Positions 7,456 to 16,268 of a stretch of DNA of 64,000 bases are shown here, one piece after another; positions within the stretch are counted from its first letter, which is position 1; every line of letters begins with the position of its first letter. The notes beneath the pieces are model-generated. The model saw nothing but the letters and a program-made list of their open reading frames with translations, searched no databases and was not told the DNA's origin. The stretch is taken from NCBI GenBank assembly GCA_025210455.1, contig JAOARQ010000061.1, positions 43,566-107,565 on the forward strand. The letters run 5' to 3'. The position numbers were made by a program, and so were the translations under genes. This DNA is from Pelagimonas sp. (lineage in GTDB: Bacteria > Pseudomonadota > Alphaproteobacteria > Rhodobacterales > Rhodobacteraceae).

Positions 7456-10029
7456 ATGAGCAGTTTTGACGAATATGACGCCTTCGAACAGGCCGGATCT
7501 CTGTCTTCGCGCGCCATGGCCGCGCGCCCGACACCCTATCTGGACGAATTGAACCCAGCCCAACGCGAAGCGGTTGAGCGGTTGGATGGCCCCGTGCTGA
7601 TGCTGGCCGGGGCAGGAACGGGCAAAACCAAGGCCCTGACCGCGCGCATGGTGCATCTGCTGAACACGGGCCGCGCCCGTCCAAACGAAATCCTGTCGGT
7701 CACCTTCACCAACAAAGCCGCCCGCGAGATGAAAAACCGCATGGGCCGTATGCTGGGCGAAGCGGTCGAAGGCCTGCCCTGGCTGGGCACGTTCCACTCG
7801 ATTTGCGTAAAACTGCTGCGCCGCCATGCGGAACTGATCTGCGTCGATGACGACGACGGCGTGGTCGAACCCGCACGCCCCAGCCTGCACCTGAAATCCA
7901 ACTTTACCATTCTCGATACCGACGATCAGCTGCGCCTGCTCAAGCAGTTGATTCAGGCTGCGGGCATTGATGACAAACGCTGGCCCGCCCGCCATCTGGC
8001 CAATATCATCGACGGATGGAAAAACCGCGCGCTCACCCCCGATAAGGTGCCCAGCGTCGACGCCGGGGCCTATAACCATCGCGGCCCCGAGCTATACGCC
8101 CAATATCAGCGCCGCCTGTTGGAATTAAACGCTGTCGATTTTGGTGACCTGCTCATGCATATGGTCACCATTTTTCAAACCTACCCGGATATCCTGAACC
8201 AGTATCAGCGCTGGTTCCGCTATATTCTGGTCGACGAATACCAGGATACCAACGTGGCGCAGTATCTCTGGCTGCGGCTGCTGGCACAGGGACACCAGAA
8301 CATCTGCTGCGTGGGCGATGATGATCAGTCAATCTATGGCTGGCGCGGGGCCGAAGTGGGCAATATCCTACGGTTTGAAAAGGATTTTCCGGGCGCCCAT
8401 GTGGTGCGGCTGGAACAGAATTACCGCTCGACCCCACATATTCTGGCCGCCGCCTCTGGCGTGATCCGGGGCAACGCCAACCGCCTTGGCAAAGAGCTCT
8501 GGACCGAATCTGATGAGGGCGAAAAGGTCCGGCTGATCGGCCATTGGGATGGCGAAGAAGAGGCACGCTGGATCGGTGATGAAATCGAATCCATGCAGCG
8601 CGGCACCCGGGGCATGCGCCCCTACAGCCTTGATCAGATGGCCATTCTCGTGCGTGCCTCCCACCAGATGCGCGCCTTCGAAGACCGCTTTCTAACCATC
8701 GGCTTGCCCTATCGCGTCATCGGCGGCCCGCGGTTCTACGAACGCATGGAAATCCGCGATGCCATGGCCTATTTCCGCCTTGTGACCTCGCCCAGCGACG
8801 ATCTCGCCTTTGAGCGCATCGTCAACACCCCCAAACGCGGCCTTGGCGACAAGGCGCAGCAGACCATCCAGCGCATCGCCAGAGAAAACCGGGTCTCGTT
8901 AAAAGAGGGCGCCAGAAATTGCGTGCAAAATGGCTTGATAAAAGGGAAGGGCGGCAAAGCGCTGAAAGAGCTTGTTGACGGACTGGACAGATGGACAAAA
9001 GTCGCGACCCAGACAAGACTTGTAGATGTGACATCTACAGTGCCCAACAGCCCCGAAGGGCTTTCTCAGCCCAGGGATCTTTTGGGCGAAGAGTATGACG
9101 CCTCGTACCGGCAGGATGAGGGTGAAGATGTCCTTGAGGACATTACTCAAACTCTGGTGACTGAACCGGAGATCCCAGACTATAACCACATGGAATTGGC
9201 CGAAATCATCCTCGATGAATCCGGCTACACCGAGATGTGGCAAAACGACAAAAACCCCGAAGCGCCGGGCCGCCTTGAAAACCTCAAGGAACTGGTCAAG
9301 GCGTTGGAAAATTTCGAAAACCTGCAGGGGTTCCTCGAACATGTCAGCCTTGTCATGGACAATGAAAGTGATGATGGCGGGGCCGAGGTGTCCATCATGA
9401 CGCTGCATGCCGCCAAGGGGCTTGAGTTCCCGGCGGTCTTCCTGCCCGGCTGGGAAGATGGGCTGTTCCCCTCGCAGCGCAGCATGGATGAAAGCGGGTT
9501 GAAAGGCCTCGAAGAAGAGCGCCGCCTGGCCTATGTCGGCATCACCCGCGCCGAAGAAGTCTGCACCATTTCCTTTGCGGGCAACCGTCGGGTGTTTGGC
9601 CAATGGCAAAGCCAGCTGCCTTCGCGTTTTGTCGATGAGCTGCCCGAAGAACACGTCGATGTGCTGACCCCCCCGGGGCTGTATGGTGGTGGCTTTGGCG
9701 CAGCGCGCCCGGTGATGTCTGACACTGTGACATCCAACATCGAAGAGCGCGCGATCAAATCCGACGTCTATAATTCCCCCGGCTGGAAACGTATGCAGGA
9801 TCGCGCCAGCGAGGGCCCCAAGGCCAAGCCAAACACAGGCAAATCCAGCGTGATTGATCTGAAGGCCGTGGCCGCTTTTATGATTGGGGAACGGGTCTTC
9901 CACCAAAAATTCGGCTATGGTGCGGTGCTCAGCGTGGACGGCGATAAGGTCGAGGTCGAGTTCGAAAAAGCAGGCGTCAAAAAGGTGGTGTCTCGCTTTA
10001 TTTGCGCCGCCGAGGATGTGCCGTTTTAG
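7456..10029 (+). CDS. uvrD: UvrD/PcrA-type ATP-dependent DNA helicase
   Basis: 857 residues. A superfamily 1A 3'-5' helicase acting in nucleotide excision and mismatch repair and in clearing the replication fork. The motifs are in order: Walker A GAGTGKTK (about residue 52), TFTNKAAREMK, GTFHSICVKLLRRH, DEYQDTN (about 260), GDDDQSIYGWRGAE, LEQNYRST, TLHAAKGLEFP, and YVGITRAEE. The C-terminus ends in the basic, beta-rich tail typical of PcrA/UvrD. It is longer than the usual 720-800 residues because of an acidic, Thr/Pro-rich insertion at about 522-577 in domain 1B/2B territory. That stretch has lower GC than the rest and holds a perfect DNA palindrome. Confidence 0.95.
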   Translation: MSSFDEYDAFEQAGSLSSRAMAARPTPYLDELNPAQREAVERLDGPVLMLAGAGTGKTKALTARMVHLLNTGRARPNEILSVTFTNKAAREMKNRMGRMLGEAVEGLPWLGTFHSICVKLLRRHAELICVDDDDGVVEPARPSLHLKSNFTILDTDDQLRLLKQLIQAAGIDDKRWPARHLANIIDGWKNRALTPDKVPSVDAGAYNHRGPELYAQYQRRLLELNAVDFGDLLMHMVTIFQTYPDILNQYQRWFRYILVDEYQDTNVAQYLWLRLLAQGHQNICCVGDDDQSIYGWRGAEVGNILRFEKDFPGAHVVRLEQNYRSTPHILAAASGVIRGNANRLGKELWTESDEGEKVRLIGHWDGEEEARWIGDEIESMQRGTRGMRPYSLDQMAILVRASHQMRAFEDRFLTIGLPYRVIGGPRFYERMEIRDAMAYFRLVTSPSDDLAFERIVNTPKRGLGDKAQQTIQRIARENRVSLKEGARNCVQNGLIKGKGGKALKELVDGLDRWTKVATQTRLVDVTSTVPNSPEGLSQPRDLLGEEYDASYRQDEGEDVLEDITQTLVTEPEIPDYNHMELAEIILDESGYTEMWQNDKNPEAPGRLENLKELVKALENFENLQGFLEHVSLVMDNESDDGGAEVSIMTLHAAKGLEFPAVFLPGWEDGLFPSQRSMDESGLKGLEEERRLAYVGITRAEEVCTISFAGNRRVFGQWQSQLPSRFVDELPEEHVDVLTPPGLYGGGFGAARPVMSDTVTSNIEERAIKSDVYNSPGWKRMQDRASEGPKAKPNTGKSSVIDLKAVAAFMIGERVFHQKFGYGAVLSVDGDKVEVEFEKAGVKKVVSRFICAAEDVPF

Positions 10030-10085
10030 CGGCGAAGGATTTTGTGCCTTTCCTCGGAGAGACGCTATCTATTTCATTTCGTGTG

Positions 10086-10544
10086 CTAAAACACCGGCAG
10101 CGGCGCATCCCCTTTGGGCTGATCCATCACGATCTGACTATGCACCCGCGCCACATCCGGATGGGCCAGCAGCACCTCTTGTATCAGCCGGTTTAACGCG
10201 GATAGATCCGGGCAGTAAATCCGCAGCAGATAGTCCGCCTCGCCGGTCATGGTCCAGGCGGAAACCACCTCGGCGCGGGTCGATAGCAGGGTTGCAAAGC
10301 GCCGCCCTTCTTCGGCGCCGTGGCGGGCCAGCTGCACCTGCACAAAGGCCTGCACCGTCAGCCCCAGCCGATCCGCGTCCAGCCGCGCGCGATAGCCTGC
10401 GATCACGCCGCTCTCTTCCAGACGCTGCCTGCGCCGTGCGGCCTGACTGGCCGACAGCCCCAGAATCTCGCCCAATTCCTGCGAAGTGGCCTGCCCATCG
10501 CGCTGCAAACTGGCAAGAAGCTTGATATCCATTGGGTCAAACAT
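10086..10544 (-). CDS. Lrp/AsnC-family transcriptional regulator
   Basis: 152 residues. An N-terminal winged helix-turn-helix (about 1-55, with LGLSASQAARRRQRLEESGVI as recognition region) is followed by a RAM ligand-binding domain (about 65-145, with GEADYLLRIY and a closing HSQIVMDQ strand). Proteins of this family form octamers and sense amino acids or related small molecules. The target is not evident: the gene is convergent with uvrD and no catabolic operon adjoins it, so it may act mainly on itself or at a distance. Confidence 0.9.
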   Translation of the reverse strand: MFDPMDIKLLASLQRDGQATSQELGEILGLSASQAARRRQRLEESGVIAGYRARLDADRLGLTVQAFVQVQLARHGAEEGRRFATLLSTRAEVVSAWTMTGEADYLLRIYCPDLSALNRLIQEVLLAHPDVARVHSQIVMDQPKGDAPLPVF

Positions 10545-10625
10545 GCGTGCTCTCCGCGCTATTTCGTAAAACCGTGCGTTACACCCTGCCTAATCTTTAA
10601 AATTTGCGCAAGATCGCCGCCTGCT

Positions 10626-10655
10626 GGCAAAAATAAAGGCGCCTCACCGGGCGCC
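10626..10655 (-). terminator. Intrinsic terminator of the 1039-residue membrane-protein gene
   Basis: On the minus strand GGCGCC-CGGTGA-GGCGCC (10655-10638) is followed directly by TTTATTTTT, a stem with a 6-base loop and a T-run, 25 bases past the stop codon. Confidence 0.8.
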
Positions 10656-10680
10656 GCATCATCAGGGACTGTCGCAGGTC

Positions 10681-13600
10681 TTAGCCGCGTGGCATCTTTA
10701 ACGTGATATTGCGCCCACCTTTAGAGTAGCGCAGCGCGCCTTCGTCGATCCGCTGCACCCGGCCACCATCCAGACGATCCCCGGCTTTGACTTTCTGGTA
10801 CTTGCCTGAGGGCAGGCGCACCAGCGCGCGGCGGTTGCTGGGCGTGCCATAAACGCCGATCAGGCTGACCTTCGAGAGGTTGATGGCATTCTTGACCGTG
10901 GCATTGCGCGCCACAGCACCCGCGATTGATCCACTAGGCTGCACCGTGCGCGGCGCAACAGCGGCGGTGCGCACCGGGGCGGGTTCTGCTTCGGCGCGCT
11001 GCTTTTCAGCTCGTTTTACAATGGCGGCAATATTGCGCGGGCGTGTAACAGGAGCCAGCGAGTTTTGTACCGCCTGTGCCGTGGCAGGGGCATCCGGCGT
11101 TTCCTCTGCGGCTGTTTCCTGCACGGTTTTGGGGCGCATCGAGGGGCGCAGCTGCGCCAGCTCACTCAGTGAAATTCCACCGTGGCTGGCCCGTTCGCGC
11201 TGTTCAATCAGATCGCTGGGGCGCGATTCCGGGCGAAACAACGCCAGCGCATTTTCCGTCGCCTGCGGGGGGGGGGCCTCGGCGCTGCTTTCCGGGGCGG
11301 GCGTCTCAATCACACCACGCAGAGGCGGCACAATCGGCGGACGCCCTGTGAACACGCGCAGACCGTCAGGGGTGATCGCCCCTTCTGGTGTGGCGCGCAC
11401 CAGCCCGCGATCATCGAAATCAAAGGTCTGATCGGCGCGCGGCGGCAGGCCCGGATCTTCGGGGCGCGGATCGCGGATCACCCGCGACACATTGGGCAAA
11501 GCCACCGCGTCATGCTGCTGCACCGTCGGGTCAATCGATGCAATATAGGGATCTTCAATCGCTTCCGGGCGAATGGGCAGCGGCGGGTTGGGTGCGCGCT
11601 GCCAGATCCCCGTGGCGGCATAGGTTGCCGCCGCCTCTTCGCGGGTCAACGCGCGTGGCTCAACCGGCTGCGCCAGGGGGGCAGGGGCCACGGGTTCATT
11701 CTCAAGCGCCGCCAGCAGCACCTCCTCGCCCGCTTCTGTATCCTCCTGCGGCTCAGCTGGGGTGTTGTTTCCCGCGGGCTCCTCGGTGGGGGGCAGATCC
11801 TCTTGCGCCACGGCCACCGGCTTGTCTGACCGGCCAAACAGCCCGGCAATGCCGTCTTCCACAAAGACCGTCGCCCAGGCCGCAACCACAATCAGGAACA
11901 GCAGCAGGATCGAGGTCAGGATCAGCCCGAGGAACCGGGGCTTGCCGCCCACACGCCGCTGATTGCTGCGCTGACCAAAGACGGTCAGGCGTTCCGCTTC
12001 GGCGTCGCGCGCCTTTTGCGCGTCGGTACGGGTGTCGGTTTTCTCTTTGGCTTTGCGCGGTTTCTTTTCCGGTTTGGCCTTGCGGGCTGCCCCAATCCCC
12101 AGCTTGCCCAGACCGGTCTTGGTAGGGGCTTCCGGGGTTTGCGCATCGGGCAAGGCCTGAATGGGTGGCGCTTCCGGGGCAATCTGTTTCGGCTTGGGCG
12201 CGTGGCGCTGTTCTTTGACTTCGGCCACAGCCTTGGACAGGGCCGCCCGCGCCTTTGACCCGCTGTCCTGCGCAGCGGCGGGCTTTGACGCGCCATTCAT
12301 CCGCTTGCGCAGACCCGACAAAAGCCCCCCTTTGCCAGAGGATTTCGCCGCAGTGTCGGCAGGTGCCGCAGCCGCCAGCGCCTGTTCAGGCGCTTCCGCC
12401 CGCAGTGTCTTCGCCGCTGTTTCCGCCTTTAACCGCGCAGGATCAACGGGTGTAAACCGTGGTGACACCCGTGCTGACAGGGCAGAGGCATCCACCTCTG
12501 TTTTGGGCGGCGCAGGTAAATCACCCGGCGACCGCTCTGCCCGCACCCGCATTGAGGCAAAGGCCGAGGAAGCCGCAATCGCCGAAGCTTCTGGCGTGTT
12601 CAAAGGCGGGGGCACCTTCCGCGAATCCGCAGCTACGGCCGGGGTCGGCGATGGTTTCGGGGCCTCAAAGCTGGGTTCAACCCGCGTAGCGGGGCGTGGG
12701 GCAGGGGCCTCCGGGGTCTTTGGTTTTTCCGCCTCGGGCGCTTCTGGCTCTGGGGCCTCAGGTGTCTCGGCGTCTTGTGCCTCAGGGGCCGGTTCCGGAT
12801 CGTTTTGCGCGTCTTCCTGTGGCTCGGTCAGAGCCTCGGTGGCCTTTTCCTCAGGTACCTCATCTGCCTTTTGCTCTTCGGCCTGCGTTGCCTTGCGCGC
12901 CTCGGCTTCTGCTTTGCGTTGTCGGCGCAGCAGGCGACGTTCATGCGGGGTCAGATCTTCGGGCTCATCTTCTGCGGCAGGCTCTGCGGCTGGGGCTTCG
13001 GTGTCTTCGGCATCCAATGCCAGCGAAAGCTGAGGCGATTCAGCCTTGGCCTCTTCGACCGGCGCAACCTCTTCTTGCGCGTCCAATGTCACAGGCGCGG
13101 CAGGCTCATCTTCCTTTGCCACTTCGGCTTCAGGCGCCGCGACCGGCGAAGGCGTTGGTTCAGGGGCCGGGTCTGGCTCTGGCGCCGGCGTTGGTTCTGG
13201 CTCGGGAACTGGCTCAGGTGCTGGCTCCGGTTCCGGGCGCAACGCGGGCACAGGCAACAGCGCCTCTTCATCCGCCGCGACAATCACAATATCCTTGGTG
13301 ATCCGCGAAACTGCCCGGCGCCAGCCCTTGGCCTTGCCGAAATAGACCGGCCCGACAAAAGCACCACTGTCGCTTTGCGCAATGTTGCACACCGGGGTAA
13401 ACCCATGGGCCTTGGCAAATCCTACCGCTTCCTCAAGGGTTTCATTCGCCACCGCTGCAATCATCATGCTGCCGTGATGCAATGAGATGTCAAAGCTCAG
13501 ATCGCTGACCGCATAGGGCGTCGCCCCTTCCAGCGCGGCGCGCGCAGCCACATCGCGGGTGACATCATCGCCGCCGGGATCAGGGAACGACAGATAACGG

Positions 13601-13800
13601 ATCTGTTCGTTCGGGATCAGCAGGGCCACTTTCGCGCCGTCAGGATCCAGCGATTCCGCCTTGTTGCGCAGGCCGATCACGGCAGTTTCAAGATCCGGGT
13701 TGTCTAGCGCAACCTCTTGGATTCGCGCCCAAGTATCGCCCATGCGGCGCAACAGGGCGATGCCTTCGAAAGAAAGTGAAAGCGCAAAATTCGGTGTCAT
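10681..13800 (-). CDS. Composite membrane protein: PilM/GspL-like head, low-complexity linker, PilP/GspC-like tail
   Basis: 1039 residues from ATG 13800; the open frame reaches 13827, but ATG 13800 matches the onset of conserved-looking sequence. Residues about 1-170 resemble the N-terminal part of actin-like GspL/PilM proteins (VALLIPNEQIRYLSFPDP; GATPYAVSDLSFDI). About 170-600 is a long Pro/Glu/Ala-rich, charged, repetitive linker. One transmembrane helix lies at about 622-646 (LGLILTSILLLFLIVVAAW). Another Pro-rich part follows, and the final about 65 residues (SLIGVYGTPSNRRALVRLP...KVKAGDRLDGGRVQRI) look like the small beta domain of PilP/GspC. The topology would be a cytoplasmic head and periplasmic tail. 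The domain assignments are inference from pattern. No pilus or secretion genes adjoin it. Confidence 0.7.
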   Translation of the reverse strand: MTPNFALSLSFEGIALLRRMGDTWARIQEVALDNPDLETAVIGLRNKAESLDPDGAKVALLIPNEQIRYLSFPDPGGDDVTRDVAARAALEGATPYAVSDLSFDISLHHGSMMIAAVANETLEEAVGFAKAHGFTPVCNIAQSDSGAFVGPVYFGKAKGWRRAVSRITKDIVIVAADEEALLPVPALRPEPEPAPEPVPEPEPTPAPEPDPAPEPTPSPVAAPEAEVAKEDEPAAPVTLDAQEEVAPVEEAKAESPQLSLALDAEDTEAPAAEPAAEDEPEDLTPHERRLLRRQRKAEAEARKATQAEEQKADEVPEEKATEALTEPQEDAQNDPEPAPEAQDAETPEAPEPEAPEAEKPKTPEAPAPRPATRVEPSFEAPKPSPTPAVAADSRKVPPPLNTPEASAIAASSAFASMRVRAERSPGDLPAPPKTEVDASALSARVSPRFTPVDPARLKAETAAKTLRAEAPEQALAAAAPADTAAKSSGKGGLLSGLRKRMNGASKPAAAQDSGSKARAALSKAVAEVKEQRHAPKPKQIAPEAPPIQALPDAQTPEAPTKTGLGKLGIGAARKAKPEKKPRKAKEKTDTRTDAQKARDAEAERLTVFGQRSNQRRVGGKPRFLGLILTSILLLFLIVVAAWATVFVEDGIAGLFGRSDKPVAVAQEDLPPTEEPAGNNTPAEPQEDTEAGEEVLLAALENEPVAPAPLAQPVEPRALTREEAAATYAATGIWQRAPNPPLPIRPEAIEDPYIASIDPTVQQHDAVALPNVSRVIRDPRPEDPGLPPRADQTFDFDDRGLVRATPEGAITPDGLRVFTGRPPIVPPLRGVIETPAPESSAEAPPPQATENALALFRPESRPSDLIEQRERASHGGISLSELAQLRPSMRPKTVQETAAEETPDAPATAQAVQNSLAPVTRPRNIAAIVKRAEKQRAEAEPAPVRTAAVAPRTVQPSGSIAGAVARNATVKNAINLSKVSLIGVYGTPSNRRALVRLPSGKYQKVKAGDRLDGGRVQRIDEGALRYSKGGRNITLKMPRG

Positions 13801-13818
13801 AAGCTGCTCTTTACCAGT

Positions 13819-13834
13819 CCGCCCCACAGGGCGG
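13819..13834. other. Hairpin in the 5' leader of the 1039-residue membrane-protein gene
   Basis: CCGCCC (13819-13824) pairs with GGGCGG (13829-13834) around a 4-base loop, about 19 bases before the start codon of the minus-strand gene. It could influence translation or mark an early pause; no further support. Confidence 0.35.
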
Positions 13835-13964
13835 GAGTCCTTAAGGTCTGTGACAGGTAATTACAGCAAGTCTTTGCCGAGGAAAAGAAAGATGGCGGGA
13901 AACGGTTGCCTGATCCCCGGCGCGGACGGATAGACTGTGCCCAAAGCAATGCGAAAGGTCGAAC

Positions 13965-14663
13965 ATGCGCAATTTGATACAGGCTATGGTTGTGACGGCC
14001 GCCGTTACCTTCGGGCAAACCGGCTGGGCTGAAAGCGCGCGGCAGATCGTTGTTGGCGGTCAAGCCAGCATCAGCGCCGCGCCGGATACGGCGGTGCTCA
14101 GCATCGGCGCGCAGGAACTGCGCCCCAGCGCGGTTGAGGCGATGAACGCGGTCTCTGACAGTCTCGCGCGGGTGCTGGAACTGCTCGATGCGCAGGGGAT
14201 TGCTGCCAAAGATGTGCAGACCTCGTCGCTGAACCTGCACCGCCGTGCCAACTGGGATCGCGATCAAAACCGCGAAGTGGTGCAGGGCTATGAGGCCTCA
14301 AATATGCTGCGCATCCGCGTGCGCGATCTGGATCAGCTTGGCACCGTGCTGGCGGCGGTTCTGGATCAGGGCGCCAATACCATGTCGGGCCTTGAGTTCA
14401 CCGTGCAAGACAAAGCGCCCCTGCGGGATGCAGCCCGTCAGGCCGCGGTGAAAGACGCCATGGCCAAAGCCGCGCTTTATGCGCAGGCCGCCGGGGTTGA
14501 ACTTGGGGCGGTGCTTGAAATCCGCGACACGGCGGCCCCAGCCATGCCGAGTTATGACCGCGCTGCACCCGTGGCAATGATGACCGAAGCCGCAGAGATC
14601 CCTGTCGCCGCAGGCGAGATCGCGCATCAGGCGCAGGTCACCATGGTCTTTGAAATCAAGTAA
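13965..14663 (+). CDS. SIMPL-domain (DUF541) periplasmic protein
   Basis: 232 residues. An N-terminal signal peptide (about 1-22, ending near GWAES) exports it. The remainder matches the SIMPL/DUF541 family (BP26/OMP28-like): IVVGGQASISAAPDTAVLSIGA at the start, a central helix-rich region with AMNAVSDSLARVLELL, and the pair of YEASNMLRIRVRDLDQLG and LRDAARQAAVKDAMAKAALYAQAAGV segments. The family forms ring-shaped periplasmic or outer-membrane assemblies. Its exact role is unsettled and is often linked to stress. An AAAGG precedes the ATG. It diverges from the composite membrane protein. Confidence 0.88.
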   Translation: MRNLIQAMVVTAAVTFGQTGWAESARQIVVGGQASISAAPDTAVLSIGAQELRPSAVEAMNAVSDSLARVLELLDAQGIAAKDVQTSSLNLHRRANWDRDQNREVVQGYEASNMLRIRVRDLDQLGTVLAAVLDQGANTMSGLEFTVQDKAPLRDAARQAAVKDAMAKAALYAQAAGVELGAVLEIRDTAAPAMPSYDRAAPVAMMTEAAEIPVAAGEIAHQAQVTMVFEIK

Positions 14664-14713
14664 AGCCCGCGACGCCGTGCGGTGGCTTAATCAGGGCGTC
14701 TGCATCCCCCATA

Positions 14714-14746
14714 TGCATGGATTGTGCATAGGATGTGCATGGGTTG
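14714..14746. repeat. Three tandem imperfect 11-bp repeats
   Basis: TGCATGGATTG, TGCATAGGATG and TGCATGGGTTG lie head to tail at 14714-14724, 14725-14735 and 14736-14746, followed by a further TGCC. The period of 11 is close to one DNA turn. They sit between two convergent genes, so a promoter role is not obvious. Confidence 0.6.
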
Positions 14747-14810
14747 TGCCTGAGACGCTCTGCCGCGCCACGCCGATTTTAACCAATGATTCGTGTGGTT
14801 TAGTGCGCTG

Positions 14811-14840
14811 AAAATAGAAAGGGCGGGGAAATCCCCGCCC
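14811..14840 (-). terminator. Intrinsic terminator of metY
   Basis: A perfect 9-bp stem, gggcgggga (14821-14829) and tccccgccc (14832-14840), with a 2-base minimal loop. On the minus strand it is followed by TTTCTATTTT. It begins 8 bases past the metY stop. Confidence 0.85.
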
Positions 14841-14848
14841 ATCTGCTG

Positions 14849-16141
14849 TTACGCGTTGGCTTTGTTCAGCGCCTGATCCAGATCCGCAATCAGATCTTCG
14901 GCGTTTTCGATCCCGATCGAGATCCGCACCACATTTGGTGCCGCACCTGCCGCCACCTGCTGCTCTTCTGTCAACTGACGGTGCGTGGTCGAGGCCGAGT
15001 GGATCACCAGGCTGCGCGCATCGCCAAGGTTCGCCACATGGCTGAAAATCTCCAGCGAGTCCACGAACTTGATGCAGGCGTCATAGCCGCCTTTCAGCGC
15101 CACGGTGAACAGCCCACCCGCGCCTTTCGGGCAGACGGTTTCCACGCGGTTGTTGTAGGGCGAACTTTCCAGCCCTGCATAGGTTACATAATCCACAGCG
15201 TCGTGTGTTTCCAACCACTTAGACACGGTCATCGCGTTTTGCACGTGACGCTCCATGCGCAGTGACAGGGTTTCGATGCCCATCAATGTGTAATGCGCCG
15301 CCTGCGGGTTCATGGTCATGCCCAGATCGCGCAGTCCGATGGCAATACCGTGGAAGGTAAAGGCCAGCGGGCCAAATGTTTCGTGGAACTTCAACCCGTG
15401 ATAGGCAGGCTCTGCCGCGCTGAGCGATGGGAACTTGTCGCTGGCCGACCAGTCAAATTTACCGCTGTCCACAACGCAGCCACCGGTGACAGTTCCGTTG
15501 CCTGTCAGATACTTGGTGGTCGAATGCACCACCAGAGTTGCCCCCAGCGCGATGGGGTTGCACAGGTAAGGCGTGGCCGAAGTGTTGTCGACGATCAGCG
15601 GCAGGCCCGCGTCATCGGCAATGCCTGCGATGGTCGGAATATCAGTGATATAGCCGCCGGGGTTGGCGATGCTTTCGCAGAAAATCGCGCGCGTATCATC
15701 GTCGATCGCGGCTTTAACGGCTTCTACATCATCAAAGTCTACAAATTTCACGTTCCAGCCAAAGCGTTTGATGGTCTGGCTGAACTGGGTGATCGTGCCG
15801 CCATACAGACGGGTCGACGCCACCAGATTGCGGCCCGGCGCCATCAGCGGGAACAGCGCCATGATCTGCGCCGCGTGGCCCGAGGAACAGCACACCGCGC
15901 CTGCGCCACCTTCCAGGGTGGCGATGCGCTCTTGCAAAACAGCCACGGTGGGGTTGGTCAGGCGCGAATAAATATAGCCGACTTCCTGTAGGTTGAACAA
16001 AGCGGCGGCATGTTCAGCGTCGCGGAACACATAGGCGGTGCTTTGGTAAATCGGCGTCTGCCGCGCGCCGGTTGCCGGATCAGGGCGTGCGCCCGCGTGG
16101 ATTTGCAGGGTGTCAAAACCCATTTGAGGTGCGTCAGTCAT
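14849..16141 (-). CDS. metY: O-acetylhomoserine sulfhydrylase (aminocarboxypropyltransferase)
   Basis: 430 residues from ATG 16141, chosen over an ATG 11 codons upstream because GGGAGG lies just before it. A PLP enzyme of the Cys/Met metabolism family that makes homocysteine (or methionine) from O-acetylhomoserine and sulfide in the cytoplasm. The MetY type is shown by the start GFDTLQIHAGARPDPATGARQ, by TPIYQSTAYVF, by SRLTNPTV, and by the PLP lysine in HSTTKYLTGNGT (about residue 210). The closing ISIGIENAEDLIADLDQAL is typical. It is monocistronic with its own terminator. I found no convincing SAM riboswitch in the 127-base leader. Confidence 0.95.
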   Translation of the reverse strand: MTDAPQMGFDTLQIHAGARPDPATGARQTPIYQSTAYVFRDAEHAAALFNLQEVGYIYSRLTNPTVAVLQERIATLEGGAGAVCCSSGHAAQIMALFPLMAPGRNLVASTRLYGGTITQFSQTIKRFGWNVKFVDFDDVEAVKAAIDDDTRAIFCESIANPGGYITDIPTIAGIADDAGLPLIVDNTSATPYLCNPIALGATLVVHSTTKYLTGNGTVTGGCVVDSGKFDWSASDKFPSLSAAEPAYHGLKFHETFGPLAFTFHGIAIGLRDLGMTMNPQAAHYTLMGIETLSLRMERHVQNAMTVSKWLETHDAVDYVTYAGLESSPYNNRVETVCPKGAGGLFTVALKGGYDACIKFVDSLEIFSHVANLGDARSLVIHSASTTHRQLTEEQQVAAGAAPNVVRISIGIENAEDLIADLDQALNKANA

Positions 16142-16220
16142 GGTATCCTCCCGGTCGGAAATCACTTTGCGCATAGGGGTAAGCGATTGTTCTGCGCCTC
16201 ACAATGTCTTGATCGTGAAA

Positions 16221-16252
16221 AGAGACAGTGTTTTGCAAAGGGGGGTGTCTCT
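16221..16252 (-). terminator. Hairpin between the glycosyltransferase-like gene and metY, with a TTTGCAAA in its loop
   Basis: Arms agagaca (16221-16227) and tgtctct (16246-16252) enclose an 18-base loop that contains TTTGCAAA (16232-16239). On the minus strand the hairpin ends in CTCTTTTC. It lies 17 bases after the upstream gene's stop, so it is probably a weak terminator. The single box may be coincidence. Confidence 0.45.
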
Positions 16253-16268
16253 GGGATAAAGTTCTGCG

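Noticed and set aside
14849..16174. Longer start for metY at 16174
   Set aside because: GGGAGG sits directly before ATG 16141, and the 11 extra residues (MRKVISDREDT) are not part of the family pattern.
16142..16268. SAM riboswitch in the metY leader
   Set aside because: I looked for SAM-II, SAM-V and SAM/SAH features in the 127 bases before the start. A gtgattt segment is present near the start codon, but the pairing and conserved core of none of these classes could be built.
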